Shown in pieces: positions 1 to 11,100 of a stretch of DNA of 64,000 nt (positions are counted from its first letter, which is position 1; every line of letters begins with the position of its first letter). The DNA lies in contig JAWKUK010000020.1 in NCBI GenBank assembly GCA_041398605.1, forward strand, positions 62,001-126,000, given 5' to 3'. A program made the position numbers and the translations under genes. The notes under the pieces are model-generated. The model had not been told where the DNA came from. It was given only the letters and a program-made list of their open reading frames with translations, and made no database searches. Source of the DNA: JAWKUK01 sp041398605 (GTDB lineage Bacteria > Planctomycetota > UBA1135 > GCA-002686595).

Positions 1-124
1 GGAACCCCGACATGATCGAGAGGATCAGGATCAGTGCGGCGACGGCCACGAAGATCCCGGCGACGCCGATCCAGTTGGTCCGGCGGGCGCGCAGGTAGCG
101 CAGGCTGAGGAAGGTCTTGAACAC
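1..124 (-). CDS. LolC/LolE-type ABC transporter permease, N-terminal fragment
   Basis: Only the first 41 codons are present; the gene runs off the left edge. The peptide begins VFKTFLSLRYLRARRTN and continues into a hydrophobic segment (IGVAGIFVAVAALILILSI), which is the typical start of FtsX-fold permeases of the lipoprotein-releasing LolCDE system: a short amphipathic stretch, then the first membrane helix. The GTG at 124 is chosen because it begins directly before the conserved F(x)LRYL(R)A(R)R segment. The gene lies 30 bases downstream of lysS on the same strand, so the two are probably cotranscribed. The family assignment rests on the N-terminus only, so another MacB/FtsX-like permease is possible. 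Confidence 0.7.
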   Translation of the reverse strand, partial: MFKTFLSLRYLRARRTNWIGVAGIFVAVAALILILSIMSGF

Positions 125-154
125 GCTGGGGCGATCGGGAGGCCGCGGGGCCCC

Positions 155-1669
155 TCAGTGTGGCGCGGGGGTCCCGTCGGCGGGCGCGTCGTGTCCTGCC
201 GTGACGCGGCGCATCGCGGGGAAGAGGAGCACGTCACGGATCGAGTCCTGGCCGGTGAGCAGCATGACGAGGCGGTCGATGCCGATCCCGAGGCCGCCCG
301 CGGGGGGCATGCCGTATTCGAGGGCCTGCACGTAGTCGATGTCGACCTCGCCCGGGGCCTCCGGGTCCTTCGAGGCGACCTGCTCGGCGAACCGGCGGTG
401 CTGCTCCGCCGGGTCGTTGAGCTCGCTGAAGGCATTGCCCAGCTCCATCGACGCGACAAAGACCTCGAAGCGCTCCGCGATGCGCGGGTCATCCGGGTTC
501 GCCTTGGTGAGCGGGCAGATCGGCGTCGGGTAGTCCGTGACGAACACGGGGCCCCTGAGGTGCTCCTCGACGGTGGCCTCGAAGACGTCGTTCATCAGCC
601 TCCAATACGCCGCCGAGCCGGGCTCATGTGCGCCCTCCGGGGCATGGAGGCCGAGCGCCTGCGCGCGCGCGAGGACCGACGGCACGTCGTCGTAGGCGCA
701 GCCGGCGTGGCGCTCGAACAGGTCGGTGTAGCGCCAGCGCGGATAGGGCGCCGCGAGGTCGTACTCCTGGCCCCGGAAGGTGACCTTCGTGTGCCCGTTG
801 ACGGCGAGCGCGGCGGCCTCGAAGAGGCGCTCCGTCAGTTCCATCATGCGCCGGTAATCGGCCTGCGCCTCGTAGAGCTCGAGCATGGTGAACTCCGGAT
901 TGTGGCGCGTCGAGAGGCCCTCGTTCCGGAAGTTGCGGCTCACCTCGAACACGCGCTCGAGGCCGCCGACGATGAGGCGCTTCAGGTAGAGCTCTGGCGC
1001 GATGCGCAGGTAGAGCTCGGCGTCGAGCGCGTTGTGGTGCGTGATGAACGGGCGCGCCGTGGCGCCGCCCGCGATCGGGTGCAGGGTCGGGGTCTCGACC
1101 TCGAGGTAGCCCTCGTCCTCGAGGGTGCGCCGGATCGCCCGCAGCGCCTTGGAGCGCGCGACGAAGACGTCCATGACGCCCTCCGAGGCCCACAGGTCCA
1201 CGTACCGGCGGCGGTAGCGGGCCTCGACGTCGGCGAGGCCGTGCCACTTCTCGGGCGGCGGCGCGACGGCCTTCGACAGCAGCTTGACCTCCGTGGCCCA
1301 CAGCGTGAGCTCGCCCTTCTGCGTGAAGCCGAGCTCGCCGGTCACGCCGACGAGGTCGCCGCCGTCGAGCCACTTGCGCTGCGGCCACCACTCCGCGAGC
1401 CGGTCGCGCTGGAGGCCGACCTGGAGGCGGCCCGTGCGGTCCTGCAGCGGGAAAAACACGAGCTTGCCGAAGTCACGCAGGCCCATCAGGCGGCCGGCGA
1501 TCGTGACCGTCGTCCCAACCGACGGGCCAGGCGCCGCGGCGGTGCCGGCGGCGGCGTGGAGGTCCGCCGTCGGGGTCGCGTCGACGCCGCGGGCGGGGTA
1601 GGGGTCGACCCCTGCGGCGCGCATGGCCTCGAGCTTCGCGAGGCGGTCCGGGTGAGCCAGTTCGGTCAT
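155..1669 (-). CDS. lysS: Lysyl-tRNA synthetase (class II)
   Basis: Charges tRNA-Lys with lysine in the cytoplasm using ATP. The 504-residue product has the family's usual length. An OB-fold anticodon-binding domain lies around residues 52-135 (GRLMGLRDFGKLVFFPLQD), followed by the class II catalytic core. Motif 2 is at about 246-264 (FRNEGLSTRHNPEFTMLE) and motif 3 at about 459-472 (GLGIGIDRLVMLLT). The ATG at 1669 gives the expected N-terminus. An upstream extension in the same frame would run antisense-like through the tRNA-Ala gene and is not real. The next gene, a LolC/E-type permease, starts 30 bases after the stop. tRNA-Ala lies upstream on the same strand. Confidence 0.96.
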   Translation of the reverse strand: MTELAHPDRLAKLEAMRAAGVDPYPARGVDATPTADLHAAAGTAAAPGPSVGTTVTIAGRLMGLRDFGKLVFFPLQDRTGRLQVGLQRDRLAEWWPQRKWLDGGDLVGVTGELGFTQKGELTLWATEVKLLSKAVAPPPEKWHGLADVEARYRRRYVDLWASEGVMDVFVARSKALRAIRRTLEDEGYLEVETPTLHPIAGGATARPFITHHNALDAELYLRIAPELYLKRLIVGGLERVFEVSRNFRNEGLSTRHNPEFTMLELYEAQADYRRMMELTERLFEAAALAVNGHTKVTFRGQEYDLAAPYPRWRYTDLFERHAGCAYDDVPSVLARAQALGLHAPEGAHEPGSAAYWRLMNDVFEATVEEHLRGPVFVTDYPTPICPLTKANPDDPRIAERFEVFVASMELGNAFSELNDPAEQHRRFAEQVASKDPEAPGEVDIDYVQALEYGMPPAGGLGIGIDRLVMLLTGQDSIRDVLLFPAMRRVTAGHDAPADGTPAPH

Positions 1670-1797
1670 GGTGCGGTGCGGTCGCGCGACCCGAGCCGCG
1701 CGAAGGGGGGACAAGGTACCGCCGGGATGCGGAGCGACGCGCGGCGCTGGGCCGAAAAGGCCGGAGGCGGGCCCTGGGGGCCCGCCTCCGTCTCGAT

Positions 1798-1873
<76 letters not shown>

Positions 1874-1887
1874 GAGTTGTGGTGTTC

Positions 1888-1918
1888 CTGCCTGTGCTCT
1901 CGTCTGCCTGTGCTCTCG
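1888..1918. repeat. Tandem 15-bp direct repeat beside tRNA-Ala
   Basis: CTGCCTGTGCTCTCG occurs at 1888-1902 and again at 1904-1918, separated by one T. It lies immediately upstream of the tRNA-Ala 5' end on the minus strand, so it falls in the tRNA promoter region. It could be a replication-slippage duplication or a repeated upstream element. No known binding site is recognised. Confidence 0.75.
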
Positions 1919-1964
1919 ACTGCGCGCCGACCGCGTCGGTCGTCTGCGTGTCTCGTGTGTGTCC

Positions 1965-1987
1965 CGTGGGTCCGGCTGCGACCCACG
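1965..1987. other. Inverted repeat in the tRNA-Ala/leuS intergenic region
   Basis: CGTGGGTC and GACCCACG form a perfect 8-bp stem with a 7-nt loop. It sits in the 349-base stretch (1874-2222) between the divergent tRNA-Ala and leuS genes. Besides this hairpin and the 15-bp repeat I see no gene there and no T-box-like specifier or terminator architecture. It could be a leader hairpin of leuS or a protein-binding site. Confidence 0.4.
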
Positions 1988-2222
1988 TTGAAGGTTCGGA
2001 CGCGGCAGGCCGGGATCACCGGCAGCCGGCTTACGCCAGCGCGCAGGTGGGGGGGGCACCGGCCGCGTCCCCGCGCCTTCGCGCGGTAGGGCGGAGAGGA
2101 TGTGCAGCTGCGCGCGGCTCGTCAAGCCTCTGGCGGCACTTTCTTGTGCGTACCTGCACGGACGTGAGGGGGCCCTCCCTATCATCGCTCGCCCCGCGCG
2201 TGGACCCGCGCGACTGACCACC

Positions 2223-4835
<2,613 letters not shown>

Positions 4836-4889
4836 GGCCCGAGGCCGCGCGGCGCCGCGGGGCGCCGCGCGGAGCGTCCCCCGAGTGAG

Positions 4890-4917
4890 AATCCGAATCC
4901 CTACGGATTCCCGGATT
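4890..4917. other. Imperfect inverted repeat between leuS and tldE
   Basis: AATCCGAATCC and GGATTCCCGGATT pair around a CTAC loop, with two extra C residues bulged in the right arm. The hairpin is unusually AT-rich for this sequence. It has no T-tract, so it is a weak terminator at best. It ends 33 bases before the tldE start and could be an operator or RNA-processing site. Confidence 0.4.
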
Positions 4918-4950
4918 GATACGCCACTGCGCGCACGCCAGACTGGCTGC

Positions 4951-6318
4951 GTGAGCTTGCTGCAGGACGACCACGCCTTCGAGCTGCTCGAGGCCCTCAT
5001 CGCGGAGAGCCCGGCGGACGAGACCGAAGCGACGCTCGAGTGCATCGAGGAGCGGTTTGTGCGCTTTGCGCCCAGCGGCCCCACCCAATCGGCGGATCGA
5101 GAGCGCTACGAGCTCGCGCTGCGGGTCCGCTTCGAGGTGCCTGGGGGGGGCTTCCGCGAGGCGCGGGCGACCGTGGGGACCTTGGACCGGGACGAGGCCC
5201 GGGCGGCGCTCCAGCGCGCCGTGACCCTGGCCCGGCTCGCCGCGCCGAGCCCCGACGCCGTGCCCCTCGGCGGCCCGGTCGAGATCCAGGCGACTGCGCC
5301 GCAGCGGCCTACCCAGGACCACACCTTCCGCGAGAAGAACCAGTGGATCGCGCGGGCGCTCGAGCGCTCGGAGGCAGAGGGCCTGCTCGGCGCCGGCCTC
5401 GCGGCGACCCACGTCGGGAACCGGACCCTCGTCAATTCTGCTGGCCGCCGGGTGCACGCGGCGCGCTCGCGCGCGTCGTTCTCGATGTCGGCCAACGACG
5501 TCCACGGCGCCGCGGGCCGCGGCGGCGCGGGCAGCGCGGAGCAGATTGAGGCGAACGTCGACCGGCTCGACGTCGACGCGCTCGTCGAGCGCGCGGTCTC
5601 GACCGCACTCCGTTCGCGCGACCCAGCGCCGTTCGCGCCCCGCGAGCTCACCGTCGTGCTCGAGCCGCGCGCCGTCGCTGCGCTCCTCCTGTTCGCAGGC
5701 TTCGGCGCCCAGGACTACGCCGAGGGCAGCTCCTTTCTCTGTGGCCGGGTCGGCGAGCGCATCTTCCCCGACGACCTGCGCCTCACGGAGGAGCCCGGGA
5801 CCGCGCACAGCCCGGGTTGGGTGTTCGATGGCGAAGGCAGCCCGGTGCAGCGCGTCGAGCTCTTGCGCGCCGGCGCCTTCACGGGGCCGCTGACGGACGG
5901 CCGCTGGGCCAAGCAGCTCGGCCTGCCGAACACGGGGCACGCCTTGCCCCAGCCCAGCGCCGACGGCCCGGCGGCCCGGAACATGGTGCTGTCGACGGGC
6001 CACGCGCCGCTCGAGGAGCTGATCGCGGGCGTCGAGGATGGCCTCCTCGTTTCGCAACTGCACTACGTCAACGTCAGTGAGCCTCGGGACCTGGTGCTGA
6101 CCGGGATGACGCGCAATGGCACGTTCAGGATCCAGGGCGGGCACATCGTCGGCCCCGTGCGCAACCTGCGCTTCACCGCGTCTTGGATCGATGCGCTGAC
6201 GCGTGTCACGGGGGTCGGGTCGAAGCTCGAGCGCGCGGGCGCGCTGTTCGAGGGTGAGTGCTCCGCGCCGGCGCTGCGCATCGACGGCTTCCGCTTCACT
6301 TCGTCCAGCTCCTTCTGA
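4951..6318 (+). CDS. tldE: TldE/PmbA-family protein (non-catalytic partner of TldD)
   Basis: Member of the PmbA/TldE half of the TldD-TldE heterodimeric metalloprotease, which in other bacteria degrades or matures small peptides (microcin B17 processing, CcdA turnover). The 455-residue product has the family's central segments (ARSRASFSMSAND; LLLFAGFGAQDYAEGSSFL) and the typical C-terminal block (RNLRFTASWIDALTRVTGVGS ... ALRIDGFRF). It lacks the HExxxH zinc motif, as expected for TldE. GTG 4951 (VSLLQDDHAFELLEALI) is preferred over ATG 4885, which would prepend 22 residues translated from the intergenic hairpin. tldD begins 23 bases downstream, so the pair is an operon. Confidence 0.85.
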   Translation: MSLLQDDHAFELLEALIAESPADETEATLECIEERFVRFAPSGPTQSADRERYELALRVRFEVPGGGFREARATVGTLDRDEARAALQRAVTLARLAAPSPDAVPLGGPVEIQATAPQRPTQDHTFREKNQWIARALERSEAEGLLGAGLAATHVGNRTLVNSAGRRVHAARSRASFSMSANDVHGAAGRGGAGSAEQIEANVDRLDVDALVERAVSTALRSRDPAPFAPRELTVVLEPRAVAALLLFAGFGAQDYAEGSSFLCGRVGERIFPDDLRLTEEPGTAHSPGWVFDGEGSPVQRVELLRAGAFTGPLTDGRWAKQLGLPNTGHALPQPSADGPAARNMVLSTGHAPLEELIAGVEDGLLVSQLHYVNVSEPRDLVLTGMTRNGTFRIQGGHIVGPVRNLRFTASWIDALTRVTGVGSKLERAGALFEGECSAPALRIDGFRFTSSSSF

Positions 6319-6341
6319 GCGCCTCACCTCTCCCTGTCACG

Positions 6342-7817
6342 ATGCTGGAACTCGCCGAACGCGCCGTCCGCGCAGCCCTCGCCTGCGGCGCTGAATACGC
6401 TGATGCGCGCATCGTGCGCAGCGCTGCGGAGGAGCTCTGCCTGCGCAATGGGGCCTTGGTCGAAGGCTCTGCGCCCTTTGAGTTCGGGCTCGGGATCCGC
6501 GTGCTCGTCCAGGGCACCTTCGGGTTCGCCGCCGCGCCGGGGACGCACCGGGAGCTCGCGGACCTGATCCCCGGGGTCGCGCGCCGCGCGACTCGCGCCG
6601 CGCGTGACCTCGCGGCGACCCGCCGGCGCAAGATCGAGCTCGCGCCGCTCACGCCGAGCGTGGGCGAGCACCGAACGCCGGTCGCCGAGGACCCGTTCGG
6701 AGTGCCGCTGGAGGAGAAGCTCGAGCTGCTCCGCGCGGCCGACGCAGGCCTCGCCGCGAAGGTCGCTGGCGAACCGACCGGCGCTGAGCTCGTCGTTCGC
6801 GAGGCCCGCATGTCGTTCCGGCGCGCTGAGCACTGGCTCGCGACGAGCGAGGGCACCCGCGTACACCAGGTGCTCGTGCGCTCGGGCGGCGGCATCGCTG
6901 CGACCGCCAGCGCAGGCGGCGTGGTCGAGCGCCGGAGCTATCCCAACTCGTTCGGCGGCGACTACCACACCGGCGGCTTCGAGGTCGTGCGCGCGCTGGA
7001 CCTCGCGCGCGAGGCGCCGCGCGTGCGCGCAGAAGCGCTCGCGCTGAGCGTGGCGCCGCCGTGCCCCGCCGGGCGCCGCACCTTGATCCTCGGCCCGGCG
7101 CAGCTGATGCTGCAGATCCACGAGTCCGTGGGGCACCCGACGGAGCTCGACCGCGCCCTCGGCGAGGAGATCGACCTCGCGGGGGCGTCGTTCGCGACGG
7201 TCGACGGGCTCGGGCGCATGCGCTTCGGCTCGCCGCTCGTGAACCTCTACGGCGACTCGACCGAGCCTGGCGGGCTCGATACGCGCGGCTTCGACGACGA
7301 GGGCGTGCCGAGCGTCGCGTTCGATATCGTCCGCGACGGTGTCTTCGTCGGCTACCACACGTCCCGCGAGTGGGCGGCACAGGTGCAGGAGACCGCGAGC
7401 ACGGGCACGCTCCGCGCCGAGGGGTGGTGGGCGCCGCCCATCGTGCGCATGACGAACCTGTCGCTGCGGCCCGGCCACGGGACGCTCGCGGAGCTGCTCG
7501 CGAGCACGGAGGACGGCGCGATCTACGCGGACACCGTGAAGATGTGGTCGATCGACCAGCGGCGCCTCAACTTCCAGTTCACGTGTGAGGTCGGCTACGA
7601 GGTCGTCGGCGGCAAGCTCGGGCGCCTCTTCCGCAGCCCGACGTACCAAGGCACGACCCCCGAGTTCTGGGGCGGTTGCGACGCGATCGCTGGCCCGTCC
7701 GAATGGCGCTTGCACGGCGTGCCGAACTGCGGCAAAGGCAACCCGATGCAGATCGCCGAGATGAGCCATGGCGCCGCGCCGGCGCGCTTCCGAGGCGTCG
7801 AGTTCGTCGCGCTCTGA
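6342..7817 (+). CDS. tldD: TldD-family zinc metalloprotease subunit
   Basis: Catalytic half of the TldD/TldE protease. The 491-residue product carries HESVGH at residues 260-265, the HExxxH zinc motif characteristic of TldD. A late cysteine at about 463 (VPNCGKGNP) corresponds to the cysteine zinc ligand known in E. coli TldD. The glycine-rich GDSTEPGGLDTRGFDDEGVP segment and the C-terminal KGNPMQIAEMSHGAAPARF are also family hallmarks. The complex cleaves unfolded peptides in a chamber between the subunits. The upstream neighbour is tldE. No RiPP precursor or cyclodehydratase gene is nearby, so a housekeeping peptidase role is the simplest reading. Confidence 0.9.
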   Translation: MLELAERAVRAALACGAEYADARIVRSAAEELCLRNGALVEGSAPFEFGLGIRVLVQGTFGFAAAPGTHRELADLIPGVARRATRAARDLAATRRRKIELAPLTPSVGEHRTPVAEDPFGVPLEEKLELLRAADAGLAAKVAGEPTGAELVVREARMSFRRAEHWLATSEGTRVHQVLVRSGGGIAATASAGGVVERRSYPNSFGGDYHTGGFEVVRALDLAREAPRVRAEALALSVAPPCPAGRRTLILGPAQLMLQIHESVGHPTELDRALGEEIDLAGASFATVDGLGRMRFGSPLVNLYGDSTEPGGLDTRGFDDEGVPSVAFDIVRDGVFVGYHTSREWAAQVQETASTGTLRAEGWWAPPIVRMTNLSLRPGHGTLAELLASTEDGAIYADTVKMWSIDQRRLNFQFTCEVGYEVVGGKLGRLFRSPTYQGTTPEFWGGCDAIAGPSEWRLHGVPNCGKGNPMQIAEMSHGAAPARFRGVEFVAL

Positions 7818-8114
7818 GGCGCTGCGCCTCGGACTGAGAACGTGCGCTCTTGGGGCACCCTGTCGCGGGGTGTGGCACTCCGTAGCGGGACCCGATCTGC
7901 GGACGCAACTGCTTGCCCGCGAAGGAGTTATGTGCGCTCCATGGGATTGCGGAGGGCGCGCCGTCCTGCGCGTGAACATGGCGTCATTTGTTCACGGCGG
8001 AATCTTGCCGGTGCCACACTGGAAAGTGCCGATTTTTTGGGCAACATGCTCCCCAGTCCGCACGTCTCCGGTGTGGCTGTCGCGGGGCTGCTCGCTGCTC
8101 CGTGACGTCTGCGA
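7818..8114. other. Intergenic region before the giant mosaic gene; no gene seen
   Basis: 297 bases without a convincing reading frame. A small hairpin (GAGGCG-CTG-CGCCTC, 7816-7830) overlaps the tldD stop. The part at 7980-8060 is locally AT-richer (TTTGTTCACGGCGGAATCTT; GATTTTTTGGG), which would suit a promoter for the downstream gene, but no clear -35/-10 pair could be assigned. Confidence 0.35.
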
Positions 8115-11100
8115 ATGCGCCTCCTTTCCCGCTCTGCTCCCATGTCCGATCGAGTCTCCCTCGCCGCGGCTCGCGCTCGTCTCTCCACCCGCGCTGCTCG
8201 TGCGCTTTTGGCCGTCGCCGGTGTGCTGGCCGCGACCACCCCGCTCGCTGGGGCGCGCCCGCAGGGCACCCCGACGGTGGATTTCATGCTGGTCGACAGC
8301 AGCCACACCGAGGGCGCTGGCCTGGTGCAGCTCCAGCTGCGCCTCTCGGCAACGAGCGCGAGCGTGATCAGCGTCCCGTTCAGCGTGACGGGCTCTGCGA
8401 CCGCCGGCGCCGACTACACCGTGGCGCCTTCGCCGGTCACGTTCCCGGCCGGCTCGAACACCGCTTCGATCGACATCTCCCTGCTCGATGACGCGCTCGT
8501 CGAAGGGCGCGAGTCGTTGGTCGTCGCGCTCGGTGCGCCGACCGGAGCGGCGCTCGGGACCATGACCCAGCACGCGCTGACGGTGCTCGACGACGAGGCC
8601 GCTGCGACCGTCGGGTTCACCACGGCGAGCTCGACGTTGGGCGAGGACGACAGCGCGTTCGACGTCGTGTTGCAGCTCTCGTCGCCCCTGACCGAGGCGA
8701 CGACGGTGGCGTTCACCGTCAGCGGCACCGCGGTCGTCGGCGCGGACTTCACACACGTCACGAGCCCGCTCGTGATCCCGGGCGGCCAGACGAGCGCGAA
8801 CCTCACCATCGTGCCGATCGATGACGGCAGCGACGAGCCGAACGAGACGATCGTGCTCGACCTCGGCGCGATCACCAACGCCGCGGCTGGAGCGACGACG
8901 CAGCACATCGTCACGTTGACCGACGACGACCTGCCGCCGAGCGTGCGTTTCAGCCTGTCCTCCTCGCTGGCGAGCGAGGCTGGCGCGCCGATCGCGCTGA
9001 CCGTCGAGCTCGGCGAGGTCTCGGGCTTCCCCGTGACGGTCGCCGTCGCGGCTTCGGGCAGCGCGCAAGCGGGCGTGGACTACTCGTGGACCGGCGGGCC
9101 GATCGTCATCCCGGCCGGGACCGCCACGGTACCGCTGACGATCACGCCCCTGAACGACACGCAGCTCGAGGGCGCTGAGGTCGCGACCTTCACGTTGTCG
9201 GCGCCGCAGAACGCCGTGCTCGGGGCGCGCTCCACGCACGACTTGACGTTGCTCGACGACGAGACCGTCCCGGCGGCGTCCTTCGCGGTGGCTGCGGCGA
9301 ACGTCACCGAAGGCGCCGGAACGGCGTCCGTCTCGGTCACGCTCTCAGGGCCGCCCGCGACGGTGGTCAGCGTCCCGTACACCGTGGGCGGCACGGCGAC
9401 ACAGCCGACCGACTTCACCGTCCCGGCTGGCCCGCTCGTCTTCGCCGTCGGTCAGACCACGAAGGCCATCCAGGTGACGATCGTGGACGACGCGGTGCCC
9501 GAGCCGACGGAGACGGTGACGTTCACCCTCGGCGCGCCCACCGGGGCGACGCTCGGCGCGACGACGCAACACGACCTCTCGTTGCTCGACGACGACGGCA
9601 ACGTGACGGTCGCGTTCGCCGCCGCTGCGAGCACCAGCCTCGAGGGAGCGGGCGGCGTCGCGCTCCAAGTGTCGCTGTCGGCGATCGCGAGCGGCCCGGT
9701 CTCGGTGCCGTTCTCGTTCTCCGGTTCGGCCTCGCCAGCGGACTACGTCCCCTCTGCGAGCCCGCTCGTGATCCCCGCGGGCGCGAGCTCGGGGACCATC
9801 GTCGTGAGCCTCGTCCAAGACGCGCTCTATGAGGGCGCGGAGCAGCTCGTGGTTGCGCTCGGCGCGCCGACGGGCGCGACGCTCGGCGCGCAGACGCAGC
9901 ACACGCTCACGATCACGGACGACGACCAGCCTCCGGCTGCGAGCTTCACGCTCTCGCGTACGCTCGTCGACGAGATCTCGGGCGGCTTCTCCTTCCGGAT
10001 CCAGCTCAGCGCCGTGTCCGGCTTGCCCGCGACGATCCCGTTCGTGCTCGCTGGTCCCGCCTCGGGCCCCAGCGACATCGTCGCGCCGGTCAGCCCGGTG
10101 ATCATCCCGGCCGGTCAGACGTTCGTTGACGTCCCTGTCGGCTTGATCGTCGACCGGGTCGGGGAAGCGGGCGAGACGCTCACGATCCAGCTCCAGGCGC
10201 CGATGATCGGCGCCACGCCGGGCGCGATCACGTCCCTGCTCGTCGGGATCAACGACGGTGTCGCCGGGCCGATCGCGCTGCCGCCAGCGCTCGCTGCGAC
10301 GCCGTCGAGCGTGCCCTTCCCGCAGCTCCGTGTGCTCGAGAGCAGCGCGGCGCAGCAGGTCGTGATCACCAACGTTCACTCCGCGCCGCTCACGTTCCTC
10401 GGGCTCGCGCCCGAGTCGGGCAATGTCGCCGGCTTCAGCGTCGCGTACCCGGGGCTCACGCTCCCGATGGTGCTCGCGCCGGCGCAGTCGGTGATCGTCG
10501 AGGTGCGCTTCACGCCGCTGACCGCGGGGCCGCGCGAGGCGGTCTTCGTCGTCCGGCAGAACTTCGGGGGCTTCCCGCCGACGCGGGTCTCGTTCTCCGG
10601 GATCGCGCTCGGCTTGCCTGGCGCCGACGTCGTACTCAACGCCGGTGGCGACTCCTACGTCAGCCCCTCGCGCCAGCACTGGGCGAAGGACTACGGCGTC
10701 ACGCAGAGCGAGGGGCCGATCGTGTCCGTGATCCCCGTGCTCGGCACGACCGATGACCCGCTCTATCAGTACTCCCGCTTCGGGCAGGTGGTCGAGTACG
10801 CGCTCCCCGTCCCCAACGGCACCTATGACGTGCGGTTCCATAGCTGGGAGCCCGTGCAGGTGGCTCCCGGAGCGCGGGTCTTCGACGGCATCGTCGAAGG
10901 GCAGTTGGCCTTCGACGACGTCGATGTGTTCGCCGCAGTTGGCGGGCGCACTGCGTGGATTTCGGACGCCCATCGGGCCCAGGTCTCCGACGGAGTCCTC
11001 GACCTGCGCTTTGTCGCGTCCGTCGGCCGCGCGATCGTCAGCGGGATCGAAGTGCGCGCCGTGCCCGTCATCTCCTCGCCCACGACGAGCGTCGTGTTCG

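Noticed and set aside
4951..7817. RiPP or microcin biosynthesis cluster around tldE-tldD
   Set aside because: No precursor peptide, cyclodehydratase, YcaO or exporter gene is adjacent; neighbours are leuS and a surface protein.
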